64,000 bases of DNA from Bacteroidota bacterium (lineage in GTDB: Bacteria; Bacteroidota; Bacteroidia; Bacteroidales; DTGW01), in contig JAKPQD010000206.1 of assembly GCA_029572965.1 (NCBI GenBank), positions 1 through 64,000 of the forward strand, read 5' to 3'. A program made the position numbers and the translations under genes. The notes below the pieces were generated by a model. It was not told where the DNA came from and did no database searches. It saw nothing but the letters and a program-made list of their open reading frames with translations. Below, one piece after another: positions 16,451 to 23,966 of this stretch. Numbering within the stretch: the stretch's first letter is position 1; each line of letters begins with the position of its first letter.

Positions 16451-18904
16451 ATGAACCAATGTTTGCATAAAAAACTATATACTTTCATTGTATTTGTTTG
16501 CTTGTCTTCTTTGCTATCGGGGCAAATGACCCGTATAAAAGGCATAGTGCGTGATGCCGAAACTGGCGAGCCTATTCCTTATGCCTCTGTTTATGTCAAA
16601 AATACCCCTTTGGTTGTATTTACTAATGATTCTGGGGCTTATGTATTTGAAACAAGGCAGAAAATTAATGCTATTTCGGTTTCATTTTTAGGGTACAAAG
16701 AAGCCACCGAAGAAGTGGACAAAGGCATTACACAAATCATCAACTTTGATTTGGAGCCCAACGTTACGGTGTTTGAAGATGTAGTGGTTCGCCCTGGTGA
16801 GAACCCTGCTCACCGTATTTTGAGGGCTATTGATAAAAACAGAAATCGAAACAGTTTAAGATTGAATAATATTCAGCGCAATCAGTACAGCAAAATACAG
16901 ATTTCGTTGAACAATATTGATGAAAAGTTTAAAAACCGAAAAATCCTCCAACCTTTCAAGTTTGTTTTTGACAATGTGGACACCAATGCCATCACGGGCA
17001 ATGTGTATTTGCCAATTATGATTGCCGAATCTTCTATTGACCATTATTCACAAAACGACCCTTCGTTTAAGAAAGACATTGTCAGGGCTACCAAAATTTC
17101 TGGTATCCAGGACGAAACTATTATCAACTTTTTTGGTGGGCTCAACCAAAGCTTTGATGTTTACTCCAGTTATATGGATTTATATACCGAGTCGGGCTTT
17201 ATCAGCCCTATTGCAGATAATGGGCTTTTGTTTTACAAGTATTATCTGCTCGATAGCGCTGTCAGGGCCGGGCACAAATGCTACCACATTAGTTTTAAGC
17301 CCCGGCGTAAGCAAGAACGTACATTTTTTGGCGATTTCTGGGTAGCCGACTCTTCTTTTGCTTTGCAGTCAATGACTATGCGCCTCAACCCTCAGGCAAA
17401 TGTCAACTTTATTACCGATTTGTATGCCGAATATTCTTTTTATCCCGAAAATGATTCGTTGTGGCCTATACGGAGTGAATTTATTCAGATGGACTTTAAC
17501 CTGGCCGAAATGAAACGTGTTAAAGGGGTACAGGGAAAAAAGACAGTTATATACTCCAATTATAAAATAGACAAGCCCATTCCAAAAGAAATATTTGATG
17601 TTTCAAAGGATGCCGAGAAGCTTGATTCTTTGACCAACAGCTCTCAAATAGATACTTTAAGGCCTGTACAACTTTCAAAATCGGAACAAACGATTTATGG
17701 AATGGTGGACTCTATCAAAAACGTGCCAGCCTTTAAAACTACGTATAACACCATCCGTACCATTGTTGAAGCCCATTATTCTTTCGAGAAATTTAAAATT
17801 GGCCCATATTTTTCGTTATATAGCTACAACAGGGTAGAAGGACACCGTTTCAGGATTGGTGGGGTTACTAACCAAAATTTCAGCAAACGCATGAGGGCCA
17901 ACGGCTATGTTGCTTATGGCACTGACGATAAGGAATACAAGTATTTTGCCAACATGCACTATGTTGTTTCCAGAATCCCCTATACGCGCATTACAGCGCT
18001 GTACCGCCACGATATGAGCCAGATATACCTTGCCCCGGGCGAATTGCTCAACGAAAACATTGTGTCGTCTTTTATCCGCCGCTATGACTTTAAAAAGCTG
18101 CAAATGATAGACAACGCCAGCTTTAACATCGAAAGTGACATAGCCAGTTCATTGTCCGTTATTTTGGGAACAAACTACTTTAAGGTTGATGCCGGCAAAT
18201 ATATTCCATTTGTAAAGCCCGATTCATCAGAGGTGAAATCAATTAATACCGGTGAAATTTTTACTAACATTCACTTTGAAATAGGGCAGAAGTTTTTTAC
18301 CACAAAATATAAGCGTTTTAGGATGCAAAACGAAATGCCTGCTTTTGACCTGAACCTGACCGCAGGTATTAAGGGGATGTACAAAGGCGAGTATGACTAC
18401 CTGAAAACTTCACTTACATATAGCCAATACCTGAAAACCAACCCTTTCGGGTATAACAAATATTCGGTAGAAGTTGGCAAGATATTTGGCAAAGTGCCAT
18501 GGCCGTTGCTTAATGTGTTTAAAGGAAGCGAAACTTACGGGTTTGAGCCCAACGGGTTTAACATGATGAACTATTATGAGTTTGTAGCCAATGAATATCT
18601 TAAAATAATCTCGGAGCAACACTTTCAAGGCATATTTTTCAACTATGTCCCATTGTTGCGAAAGCTGAAACTTCGCGAAGTGGCTACATGTAAGGCTGTT
18701 ATCGGGCACCTCAACTATAAGCCAGAGATGATGCTGCTGCCCTCATACATGTACGGGCTGCACCAGCCTTATGTTGAATTGGGTGTGGGGGTCGAAAATA
18801 TCTTCAAATTTTTCCGAATAGATGCCTTGTGGCGCCTTAGCTACTGGAATAACCCTGATATAGAGAAGTTTGGCATCAGGCTAAGCTTACAGTTTATTTT
18901 GTAA
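16451..18904 (+). CDS. DUF5686 / carboxypeptidase-regulatory-like outer membrane protein
   Basis: The open frame starts at 16412, but ATG 16451 begins a normal signal peptide (M-N-Q-C-L-H-K-K-L-Y-T-F-I-V, cleaved near L-S-G-Q), giving 817 residues. Right after the signal is a CarboxypepD_reg-like beta-sandwich (I-K-G-I-V-R-D-A-E-T-G-E-P-I-P-Y-A-S-V), as at the N-terminus of many TonB-linked proteins. Then comes the DUF5686 region beginning N-P-A-H-R-I-L-R-A-I. The C-terminal half is rich in alternating aromatic strands and ends L-R-L-S-L-Q-F-I-L with a final hydrophobic residue, consistent with an outer-membrane beta-barrel. Function is unknown; no TonB box or plug domain was recognised. Confidence 0.85.
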   Translation: MNQCLHKKLYTFIVFVCLSSLLSGQMTRIKGIVRDAETGEPIPYASVYVKNTPLVVFTNDSGAYVFETRQKINAISVSFLGYKEATEEVDKGITQIINFDLEPNVTVFEDVVVRPGENPAHRILRAIDKNRNRNSLRLNNIQRNQYSKIQISLNNIDEKFKNRKILQPFKFVFDNVDTNAITGNVYLPIMIAESSIDHYSQNDPSFKKDIVRATKISGIQDETIINFFGGLNQSFDVYSSYMDLYTESGFISPIADNGLLFYKYYLLDSAVRAGHKCYHISFKPRRKQERTFFGDFWVADSSFALQSMTMRLNPQANVNFITDLYAEYSFYPENDSLWPIRSEFIQMDFNLAEMKRVKGVQGKKTVIYSNYKIDKPIPKEIFDVSKDAEKLDSLTNSSQIDTLRPVQLSKSEQTIYGMVDSIKNVPAFKTTYNTIRTIVEAHYSFEKFKIGPYFSLYSYNRVEGHRFRIGGVTNQNFSKRMRANGYVAYGTDDKEYKYFANMHYVVSRIPYTRITALYRHDMSQIYLAPGELLNENIVSSFIRRYDFKKLQMIDNASFNIESDIASSLSVILGTNYFKVDAGKYIPFVKPDSSEVKSINTGEIFTNIHFEIGQKFFTTKYKRFRMQNEMPAFDLNLTAGIKGMYKGEYDYLKTSLTYSQYLKTNPFGYNKYSVEVGKIFGKVPWPLLNVFKGSETYGFEPNGFNMMNYYEFVANEYLKIISEQHFQGIFFNYVPLLRKLKLREVATCKAVIGHLNYKPEMMLLPSYMYGLHQPYVELGVGVENIFKFFRIDALWRLSYWNNPDIEKFGIRLSLQFIL

Positions 18905-19024
18905 TCAGTTTTAAATTCCTGTTTTAGCTCTTTTACCCAGGTAAAAAACCATTTCGCCGTTTTTATGTTTAAGGAAAGTACAATAATAGCAACCTTTGCC
19001 TCGAAATAAATTCTTTTTACAAAC

Positions 19025-20164
19025 ATGAAAAGCAAAAGGCTTATGATCATATTTCTTTTATCAGTGCCTTCATTGATAATAATTGGCATATTATTTATGC
19101 AGCAAAAGGCTTTTGGACAACAACCCAAAGAAGAGCGCCTTCAAAAAATCCTGCTCTCGCCTAATTATAAAGACGGCAAATTCCAAAATATGGAAGAAAC
19201 ACCTGTTATGAGCGAAGAAGGTATGACTTATAAATTTTTATTTGAAATGTTCAAAAGACACAAAAATACTAAGCCATCTCTGCCTATTCCTTCTGTAAAG
19301 GTTGACTTAAAACAATTAGTTGGCGGCAGCACTGATATAGTATGGTTTGGGCACTCTTCATATCTGATCAGGACAAATAAAACAAACATATTGGTTGACC
19401 CGATATTTAGTAAAAAGGCATCACCCGTGTCTTTTGCCGGGGTAAGCAGTTTTGAAGGTTCATTGCCTTATGCTGCTGCCGATATGCCCGATATCGACAT
19501 TATGGTTATCACCCACGACCATTACGACCACATGGACTATAAGACAATCATGGCATTGAAAGACCGTGTAAAATTCTTTGTTTGTCCGTTAGGGGCAGGG
19601 CAACATCTGGACAAATGGGGTATTGCTAAAAGCAAAATCATTGAACTCGACTGGTGGGAAGGCAAAGAAATAGTTCCCGGTATCATGCTTACAGCTACTC
19701 CTGCCCGTCACTTTTCAGGCCGTGGACTTGTCCGTAACAAAACGCTTTGGGCTTCATTTGTGCTGAAAACTGATATTTTGCAGATATTTATTGGCGGCGA
19801 CTCAGGATATGGCAAGCATTTTAAGGCTATTGGCGAAAAGTTTGGGGCATTTGACATAGCAATGCTCGAATGTGGGCAGTACAACAAATTCTGGCCATAC
19901 ATACACAGTATGCCTGAAGAGACTGCATTAGCTGCTAAAGACCTTAATACAAAGGTGCTAATGCCTGTACATTGGGGAAAATTTAAACTTGCCATGCATC
20001 CCTGGTACGAACCTGTTATGCGTGTTGGGGCCAAGGCTGCCGAACTTCATATACCTATTGTTACGCCTGTTATTGGGAAGCCTTTTATTCTTGAAAATAT
20101 TGTGAATGAACCACTTTGGGTAAATGAATTGTTGAAAAACGATAATAATGTGACGTTAAATTAA
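19025..20164 (+). CDS. MBL-fold metallo-hydrolase (UlaG/NAPE-PLD-like)
   Basis: A 379-residue protein with an N-terminal membrane anchor or signal (residues 1-31). The metallo-beta-lactamase core begins W-F-G-H-S-S-Y-L-I (108-116) and D-P-I-F-S, and carries the metal site T-H-D-H-Y-D-H-M-D (His164, His166, Asp168, His169), with further ligands in A-R-H-F-S-G-R-G, G-G-D-S-G-Y and M-P-V-H-W-G-K-F. This arrangement is typical of the UlaG/RomA/NAPE-PLD branch, which hydrolyses phosphodiester or lactone bonds. The exposed-anchor form suggests a periplasmic hydrolase acting on lipids. Substrate unknown. Its stop codon overlaps the convergent gene by 4 bases. Confidence 0.88.
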   Translation: MKSKRLMIIFLLSVPSLIIIGILFMQQKAFGQQPKEERLQKILLSPNYKDGKFQNMEETPVMSEEGMTYKFLFEMFKRHKNTKPSLPIPSVKVDLKQLVGGSTDIVWFGHSSYLIRTNKTNILVDPIFSKKASPVSFAGVSSFEGSLPYAAADMPDIDIMVITHDHYDHMDYKTIMALKDRVKFFVCPLGAGQHLDKWGIAKSKIIELDWWEGKEIVPGIMLTATPARHFSGRGLVRNKTLWASFVLKTDILQIFIGGDSGYGKHFKAIGEKFGAFDIAMLECGQYNKFWPYIHSMPEETALAAKDLNTKVLMPVHWGKFKLAMHPWYEPVMRVGAKAAELHIPIVTPVIGKPFILENIVNEPLWVNELLKNDNNVTLN

Positions 20165-20529
20165 GGATTCTTCTTGTTCGCACTTTTCTTGAGCTCTTTT
20201 TGTTCTTGGGGAAACAAGGTAAAGCCATATTTCTGTGCCACTTTTTCGATGGCAATAATGGCAAAGCTCGATCCAGGAATAGCTTGCAGGCCTATCAACG
20301 CCAGAGCCTTTCCCAGGTCAACTGATTGGCCTTTCAGGAATTGTACTTCTTCGGGTGTCACATCTTTTCCTTTCAACATCTTCAATAGAATCTTTGATGC
20401 AATCTTGGTTTCCTCTGACTCCCGTTTAAAAGCCCTCCCAACACTCTTTATCCAGCTCCAGGTAACAATGGCTTTGGTTAAAATGAAGATTTTTAGTTTT
20501 TGAAGAAGTTGGGACAATTGAAAAATCAT
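20161..20529 (-). CDS. Small protein with LETM1-like segment
   Basis: A 122-residue, basic protein. The central part E-E-V-Q-F-L-K-G-Q-S-V-D-L-G-K, then A-I-P-G-S-S, then L-F-P resembles the membrane-adjacent 'KGQ-x-D-x2-K ... PGS ... LFPS' segment of LETM1-like proteins. The resemblance is from memory and short. It begins inside the stop of the CatB-type gene upstream (ATGA overlap, 20526-20529), so the two are translationally coupled. No obvious functional link exists between them. Confidence 0.55.
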   Translation of the reverse strand: MIFQLSQLLQKLKIFILTKAIVTWSWIKSVGRAFKRESEETKIASKILLKMLKGKDVTPEEVQFLKGQSVDLGKALALIGLQAIPGSSFAIIAIEKVAQKYGFTLFPQEQKELKKSANKKNP

Positions 20530-21155
20530 AAATGAGTTAATTTGTCAACATTTCCATTGAGAATGTGGGGAAGATTGCTTTTAATTTTATCTTCGTCCCA
20601 GTTCCACCATTGTATATCTAATAGCTTTTTAATTACCTGTTCAGAAAAGCGTTTTTTTATCACTTTTGCTGGTATCCCGCCTACGATTGAATAAGGAGGT
20701 ACATCCTTTGTGACCACTGCCCGTGTTGCAACTATTGCCCCGTCTCCTATTTGTACACCCTGCATTATTACTGCTTCGTAACCTATCCAAACATCATTTC
20801 CAATAATAATATCGCCTTCATTATCCCATGCATCTGTTACTTTATTACGTTCCAAACCCCATTCTTCCCAAAAAAGAGGGAATGGATAAGTGGAAAGTGA
20901 TGACATCCTATGATTTCCTGATGTAAACATGAATTTTGCCCCACAAGCAATGGAACAATATTTCCCAATTTTCAACTTGTCGTTATTTATTGGATAATGG
21001 TATAAAACATTATTGTTTTCAAATTGGGTTGGGTCATTTACAAAATCATTATACATCGTGTATTCTCCGACTATGATATTGGGCTTTGTAATTGTAGGCC
21101 TCAGATATACGGTTTCTTTATCACCCTTTCTGGGATATACTTCGTTACTATTCAT
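20526..21155 (-). CDS. CatB/Vat-type hexapeptide acetyltransferase
   Basis: A 209-residue left-handed beta-helix enzyme of the xenobiotic acetyltransferase group. Landmarks are I-G-K-Y-C-S-I-A, the active-site segment S-G-N-H-R (His in F-T-S-G-N-H-R), the W-D-N-E-G-D-I-I-I-G-N-D-V-W-I-G run and a C-terminal D-V-P-P-Y-S-I-V-G-G-I-P-A-K. Family members acetylate chloramphenicol or streptogramin A, but many chromosomal copies have unknown small-molecule targets; resistance should not be assumed. The longer loop after the active site (T-Y-P-F-P-L-F) is usual. The downstream LETM1-like gene is coupled to it by an ATGA overlap. Confidence 0.85.
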   Translation of the reverse strand: MNSNEVYPRKGDKETVYLRPTITKPNIIVGEYTMYNDFVNDPTQFENNNVLYHYPINNDKLKIGKYCSIACGAKFMFTSGNHRMSSLSTYPFPLFWEEWGLERNKVTDAWDNEGDIIIGNDVWIGYEAVIMQGVQIGDGAIVATRAVVTKDVPPYSIVGGIPAKVIKKRFSEQVIKKLLDIQWWNWDEDKIKSNLPHILNGNVDKLTHL

Positions 21156-21199
21156 TTCCAGATTTTAAAGATTATTCTATACTTATCAGAAATACGGTA

Positions 21200-21565
21200 T
21201 TAACTTTTGTATATTTCAAATAACAGCCCTAAAATCCTTATTTTCTCGTTTATCTTATTATAAACTGAGTAGCAAGATGCCGAAAGAAAAAACAAACCAG
21301 AAAAAATTAGGGTAAAATTGTTAAACTTTGAAACACTGATATTGTTCTGAAAGCTAATCAATGCAAAAATAAGAATTAATGTACATGCTGATATAAATAT
21401 AAAATAAGCATATTTCGTTCTTTTTGATTCTCGTTTCAGTTTCTGAAACTCGCTATGCCAATCAATATTGGCCAGTTTAGTTTCAGTTGCTTCTATTGAT
21501 AATCCGCAAAGCTTTGAATACTGTGCAATCAACATTTCTTTAATTTTATCAATCTTGGGGTTCAT
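21200..21565 (-). CDS. Hypothetical two-helix membrane protein, coupled to the Fic operon
   Basis: A 121-residue protein: a soluble, helical N-terminal half (residues 1-50), a Lys/Arg-rich boundary (K-R-E-S-K-R-T-K), two transmembrane helices (about 53-70 and 80-97), and a short charged C-terminus (N-K-I-N-E-K-I-R). No family was recognised. Its ATG overlaps the TGA of the 35-codon ORF before it (ATGA at 21562-21565), which in turn overlaps the Fic stop codon. It is therefore the last gene of a tightly coupled three-gene unit. A membrane target or partner of the Fic enzyme is possible but only inferred from position. Confidence 0.65.
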   Translation of the reverse strand: MNPKIDKIKEMLIAQYSKLCGLSIEATETKLANIDWHSEFQKLKRESKRTKYAYFIFISACTLILIFALISFQNNISVSKFNNFTLIFSGLFFLSASCYSVYNKINEKIRILGLLFEIYKS

Positions 21566-21669
21566 AGATTAGTTTTTATAAAGGGTTTAACGTAAAAAAA
21601 TTCGTCAGGAGTTTCATCTGTAAATAGTAATGAAATGTGTCGGCCTTCGTGGTTGATTTCATTTTTCAT
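21562..21669 (-). CDS. 35-residue ORF coupled between Fic and a membrane protein
   Basis: Minus-strand ORF starting M-K-N-E-I-N-H-E-G-R-H-I and ending K-P-F-I-K-T-N-L. Its ATG (21667-21669) overlaps the Fic TGA (21666-21668), and its own TGA (21562-21564) overlaps the ATG of the 121-codon gene. Two ATGA junctions in a row are hard to explain unless this short frame is translated. It is acidic in the middle (F-T-D-E-T-P-D-E) with no known motif and no [ST]xxxE[GN] Fic-inhibitor motif. Function unknown. Confidence 0.6.
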   Translation of the reverse strand: MKNEINHEGRHISLLFTDETPDEFFYVKPFIKTNL

Positions 21670-22790
21670 CGAAACAGTTTAATATAATTATCAAAAACGT
21701 ACATACGACTTCTTTGTCCGCCAGTCACCTCTTTTAGAATATCCATTTTTTCTAAATCGGAAATTAACTTGTATGATGAAGGCATTGAAATATCGGCTAT
21801 TTCATGGATTTTGTCTGCATTTAAAACTGGCCGTTTATATAAATAATCAACAATTTTTTTAGCCTTTGCGGCCCTGCTACCTAAACTTTGCAAGTTAACT
21901 TCTGTCTTTTTTTGCAATTGAAGTATATTGTCAAAAGTTTCAATTCCATTTTTTGCAGTTTCGATAATACCTACCAAAAAAAACTTATACCATTGATTTA
22001 GATCACTTTTATCCCTTACTATTGTGAGATTATCATAGTATAAGGCCCTATTTTTCTCAAAAAAATCGGATAGATATAGAATGGGTTTTTGCAGAATCCC
22101 TTTGCTTACTAAGTATAATGGAATTAACAATCTTCCTACCCTGCCATTTCCATCAAGAAAAGGGTGGATTGTCTCAAATTGATAGTGTACTAATCCTATC
22201 TTTAATAATTCGGGCAAAAATAGTTCTTCATTATGTAAAAATTTTTCAATATCACTCATTAGCTCAGGCACAGAGGTATGTACTGGTGGTATAAAAATAG
22301 CATCATTAATTGTTGCTCCTCCAATCCAGTTTTGACTAATTCGAAATTCTCCCGGTTGTTTTTTCTCGCCTCTTACTCCTTGTAAAAGTACTTTATGGGT
22401 CTCTCGAATTAACCTTGAAGAAAAAGGCAATTTTTCTAATTCCGAAATCGCCCATTCCATAGCTTTTATATAGTTCTGAACCTCTTCCCAATCATCTCTT
22501 TTTTCCATTGGAATATCTTCTTTATCTAGTAGAGCTTCATCCATGTTTGTTTGTGTTCCCTCAATTTTACTACTCTGAGTGGCTTCTTTTAAAACATGCA
22601 TGCTAATAAATAAATCTATGTTGGGAATGTATTTAGAATACATATCCAATCTGCCTAATTCCCTATCTGCCTGGCTCAACAATTGCATTACCTCCATATT
22701 GTCAATATGCAGTTGCCTATTGATAAATTCAGGTTGAAAGCTTTTGTAATATCCCTGACTGATATATTGTCCAGATTTAAAATTTTTCAC
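21666..22790 (-). CDS. Fic family protein (class II, with inhibitory motif and winged helix)
   Basis: The frame opens at a TTG (22808) that sits inside the promoter; the better start is GTG 22788-22790 (M-K-N-F-K-S-G-Q-Y), giving 374 residues. The N-terminal Fic_N part holds the self-inhibitory helix S-S-K-I-E-G (S73-xxx-E77-G78), so the enzyme is class II, like SoFic. The catalytic motif H-P-F-L-D-G-N-G-R-V-G-R (209-220) is complete. Fic enzymes transfer AMP from ATP to Ser/Thr/Tyr of target proteins. The C-terminal ~70 residues (V-D-Y-L-Y-K-R-P-V onward) form a winged-helix domain, which often allows self-regulation. Its stop overlaps the next start (ATGA). Confidence 0.93.
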   Translation of the reverse strand: MKNFKSGQYISQGYYKSFQPEFINRQLHIDNMEVMQLLSQADRELGRLDMYSKYIPNIDLFISMHVLKEATQSSKIEGTQTNMDEALLDKEDIPMEKRDDWEEVQNYIKAMEWAISELEKLPFSSRLIRETHKVLLQGVRGEKKQPGEFRISQNWIGGATINDAIFIPPVHTSVPELMSDIEKFLHNEELFLPELLKIGLVHYQFETIHPFLDGNGRVGRLLIPLYLVSKGILQKPILYLSDFFEKNRALYYDNLTIVRDKSDLNQWYKFFLVGIIETAKNGIETFDNILQLQKKTEVNLQSLGSRAAKAKKIVDYLYKRPVLNADKIHEIADISMPSSYKLISDLEKMDILKEVTGGQRSRMYVFDNYIKLFR

Positions 22791-22805
22791 TGTTAAAATT
22801 TTAAA

Positions 22806-22836
22806 CAAAGTTATATCTTATTTAAGATTTTGACAA
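22806..22836 (-). promoter_or_regulatory. Promoter of the Fic operon
   Basis: On the minus strand TTG (22834-22836), 20 bases, then TAACTTTG (22806-22813) matches the Bacteroidota -33/-7 pattern. Transcription would start near 22799, about 10 bases before the GTG start, which rules against the upstream TTG as the translation start. Confidence 0.6.
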
Positions 22837-23062
22837 TTTTCTTAAATAAGAGTTTTCTTAACTTAAGTTTTTTTGAAATATTAAAAAAATTCAGTTTGAG
22901 TTCTCTCGTCTGTTGTCAACAGCTTTGGTTTATGAAGCGGGTCAGGAGTATGTATTTGTCCTCCATGGCGATGTTACTTGTGATGAAAATTATTGCAGAT
23001 TTATACGCTTGTACTTCTTAAATCTGCCATGTTTCATAAGCGTTTTGGAGTGCTTAAATATT

Positions 23063-23362
23063 TCATAAAAAAGTCAGTCCAATTCGTTTGTTTAATCCTT
23101 TTTCAAAAATCCTTATCAAAGTAGATAATTGAATATTCCCTTTGGCATTCTCTATCTTTGAGATATAGCTCTTTTTTGTTCCAGCTTTAATTGCTAATTG
23201 TTCTTGTGTCATTTTAGCTTCCCTTCTGGCTTCTTTCAGCATCTCACTAACAATAAACATTTGAGCTTGTTCTTCATATTTATTTCTGCTCTCTGTCCCG
23301 AGTTTTCCGTGTTCTAACTCAATCAACTCATCAAAATTCTTAATTTTACTATACTTTTCCAT
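23063..23362 (-). CDS. XRE-family antitoxin (HigA-like)
   Basis: A 99-residue protein. Residues ~40-95 are an HTH_3 domain: A-K-M-T-Q-E-Q-L-A-I-K-A-G-T-K-K-S-Y-I-S is helix-turn-helix, followed by I-E-N-A-K-G-N-I-Q-L-S-T-L. The first 40 residues are helical and acidic, likely the toxin-binding part. It lies directly downstream of a RelE/HigB-type toxin gene, the HigBA order (toxin first). It should neutralise the toxin and repress the operon, probably at the palindrome overlapping the promoter at 23713-23730. Confidence 0.88.
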   Translation of the reverse strand: MEKYSKIKNFDELIELEHGKLGTESRNKYEEQAQMFIVSEMLKEARREAKMTQEQLAIKAGTKKSYISKIENAKGNIQLSTLIRIFEKGLNKRIGLTFL

Positions 23363-23374
23363 AATTATAATTTT

Positions 23375-23704
23375 TTAAGTTGAAAATATTCTTCTTTTAA
23401 TCGCATAGCTCTTTCTATCTCTTCTTTTGGAGTTTTTTGTGTCTTTTTTTTGAAATCCATTTAGCAAAATCACTAGTTGTCCTTTATCAAAACAACAAAA
23501 AATTCGATATATGTTTGATTGGTATTCAATTCTAATTTCAAATAATCCATCATATCCAGTTATTGGTGCAAGAAATTTTTCTGGAACTCTATCAACCTGT
23601 TTAATCAATTCAAGCACATATTGAACCTTAGCTTTAAGCTTAATATCTAAGTCTTTATAAAAGTTAATAAAATAATCTTTATGAAATATGATTTGCCTTG
23701 TCAT
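23375..23704 (-). CDS. HigB/Gp49-type RelE-superfamily toxin, C-terminus frameshifted
   Basis: Residues 1-83 match phage Gp49-like toxins of the RelE superfamily, ribosome-dependent mRNA interferases: F-L-A-P-I-T-G-Y-D-G-L-F-E-I-R-I-E-Y, Y-R-I-F-C-C-F-D and V-I-L-L-N-G-F-Q-K-K. After that the frame gives an odd Arg/Lys/Ser tail. If one A is removed from the A8 run (T8 on the plus strand, 23444-23451), the next frame reads K-T-Q-K-T-P-K-E-E-I-E-R-A-M-R-L-K-E-E-Y, the normal family ending, and stops at 23365-23367, 2 bases before the antitoxin ATG. So the gene is either inactivated, phase-variable in the run, or expressed by slippage on A8. The shown end is that of the intact reading frame. Confidence 0.85.
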   Translation of the reverse strand: MTRQIIFHKDYFINFYKDLDIKLKAKVQYVLELIKQVDRVPEKFLAPITGYDGLFEIRIEYQSNIYRIFCCFDKGQLVILLNGFQKKDTKNSKRRDRKSYAIKRRIFST

Positions 23705-23708
23705 GGAG

Positions 23709-23740
23709 CAAAGTTATCTTAAAAGATAACATATTCAAAA
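23709..23740 (-). promoter_or_regulatory. Toxin-antitoxin promoter with embedded operator palindrome
   Basis: The minus strand reads TTTG (23736-23739), exactly 19 bases, then TAACTTTG (23709-23716), a perfect Bacteroidota promoter. Between and overlapping the -7 box is an 18-bp inverted repeat (23713-23730; arms GTTATCTT and AAGATAAC around two bases). An HTH antitoxin bound there would block RNA polymerase. Transcription would start within a few bases of the toxin ATG, so the mRNA may be almost leaderless. Confidence 0.75.
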
Positions 23741-23807
23741 TAATAATAAAGTAGAAATCTTTGTTTTGGTTTTAAAATATGACAATAAGCAAGTCCCTTT
23801 CAAAATA

Positions 23808-23915
23808 CTAAATCTGCTTATAAAAAGCTCCTTTATAAGTGTCTACAATGGGGATATACTTGCTGCCTATTTTGATGCGGTCGTTTTCTATGCTTTCTAT
23901 TTTTGGAACTATCAC
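23808..23915 (-). pseudogene. Fragment of a LytTR DNA-binding domain
   Basis: Minus-strand translation gives V-I-V-P-K-I-E-S-I-E-N-D-R-I-K-I-G-S-K-Y followed by I-P-I-V-D-T-Y-K-G-A-F-Y-K and a stop at 23808-23810. The pattern 'I--IE-NRIKIG-KYIPI-DTYK--FY' is the end of a LytTR domain as found at the C-terminus of LytR/AlgR-type response regulators. Nothing recognisable precedes it: the sequence upstream changes to an inverted repeat (ACCCCTC ... GAGGGGT, about 23914-23943). So only the last ~35 codons of a lost regulator remain. Confidence 0.5.
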
Positions 23916-23966
23916 CCCTCTGAGGGTTAAACCTTTGGAGGGGTTTCAGAGTATAAAAAAGCAAAT

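Noticed and set aside
20526-21155. Chloramphenicol or streptogramin resistance gene
   Set aside because: The fold and active-site His are shared by many acetyltransferases with other substrates; resistance cannot be claimed from the sequence.
22830-23021. 63-codon plus-strand ORF between Fic and the antitoxin gene
   Set aside because: It covers the Fic promoter's -33 region, is Leu/Ser-rich without family features, and has no promoter.
22995-23027. Inverted repeat GCAGATTTA / TAAATCTGC downstream of the antitoxin
   Set aside because: Low-GC 9-bp stem with no T-run; too weak to call a terminator.
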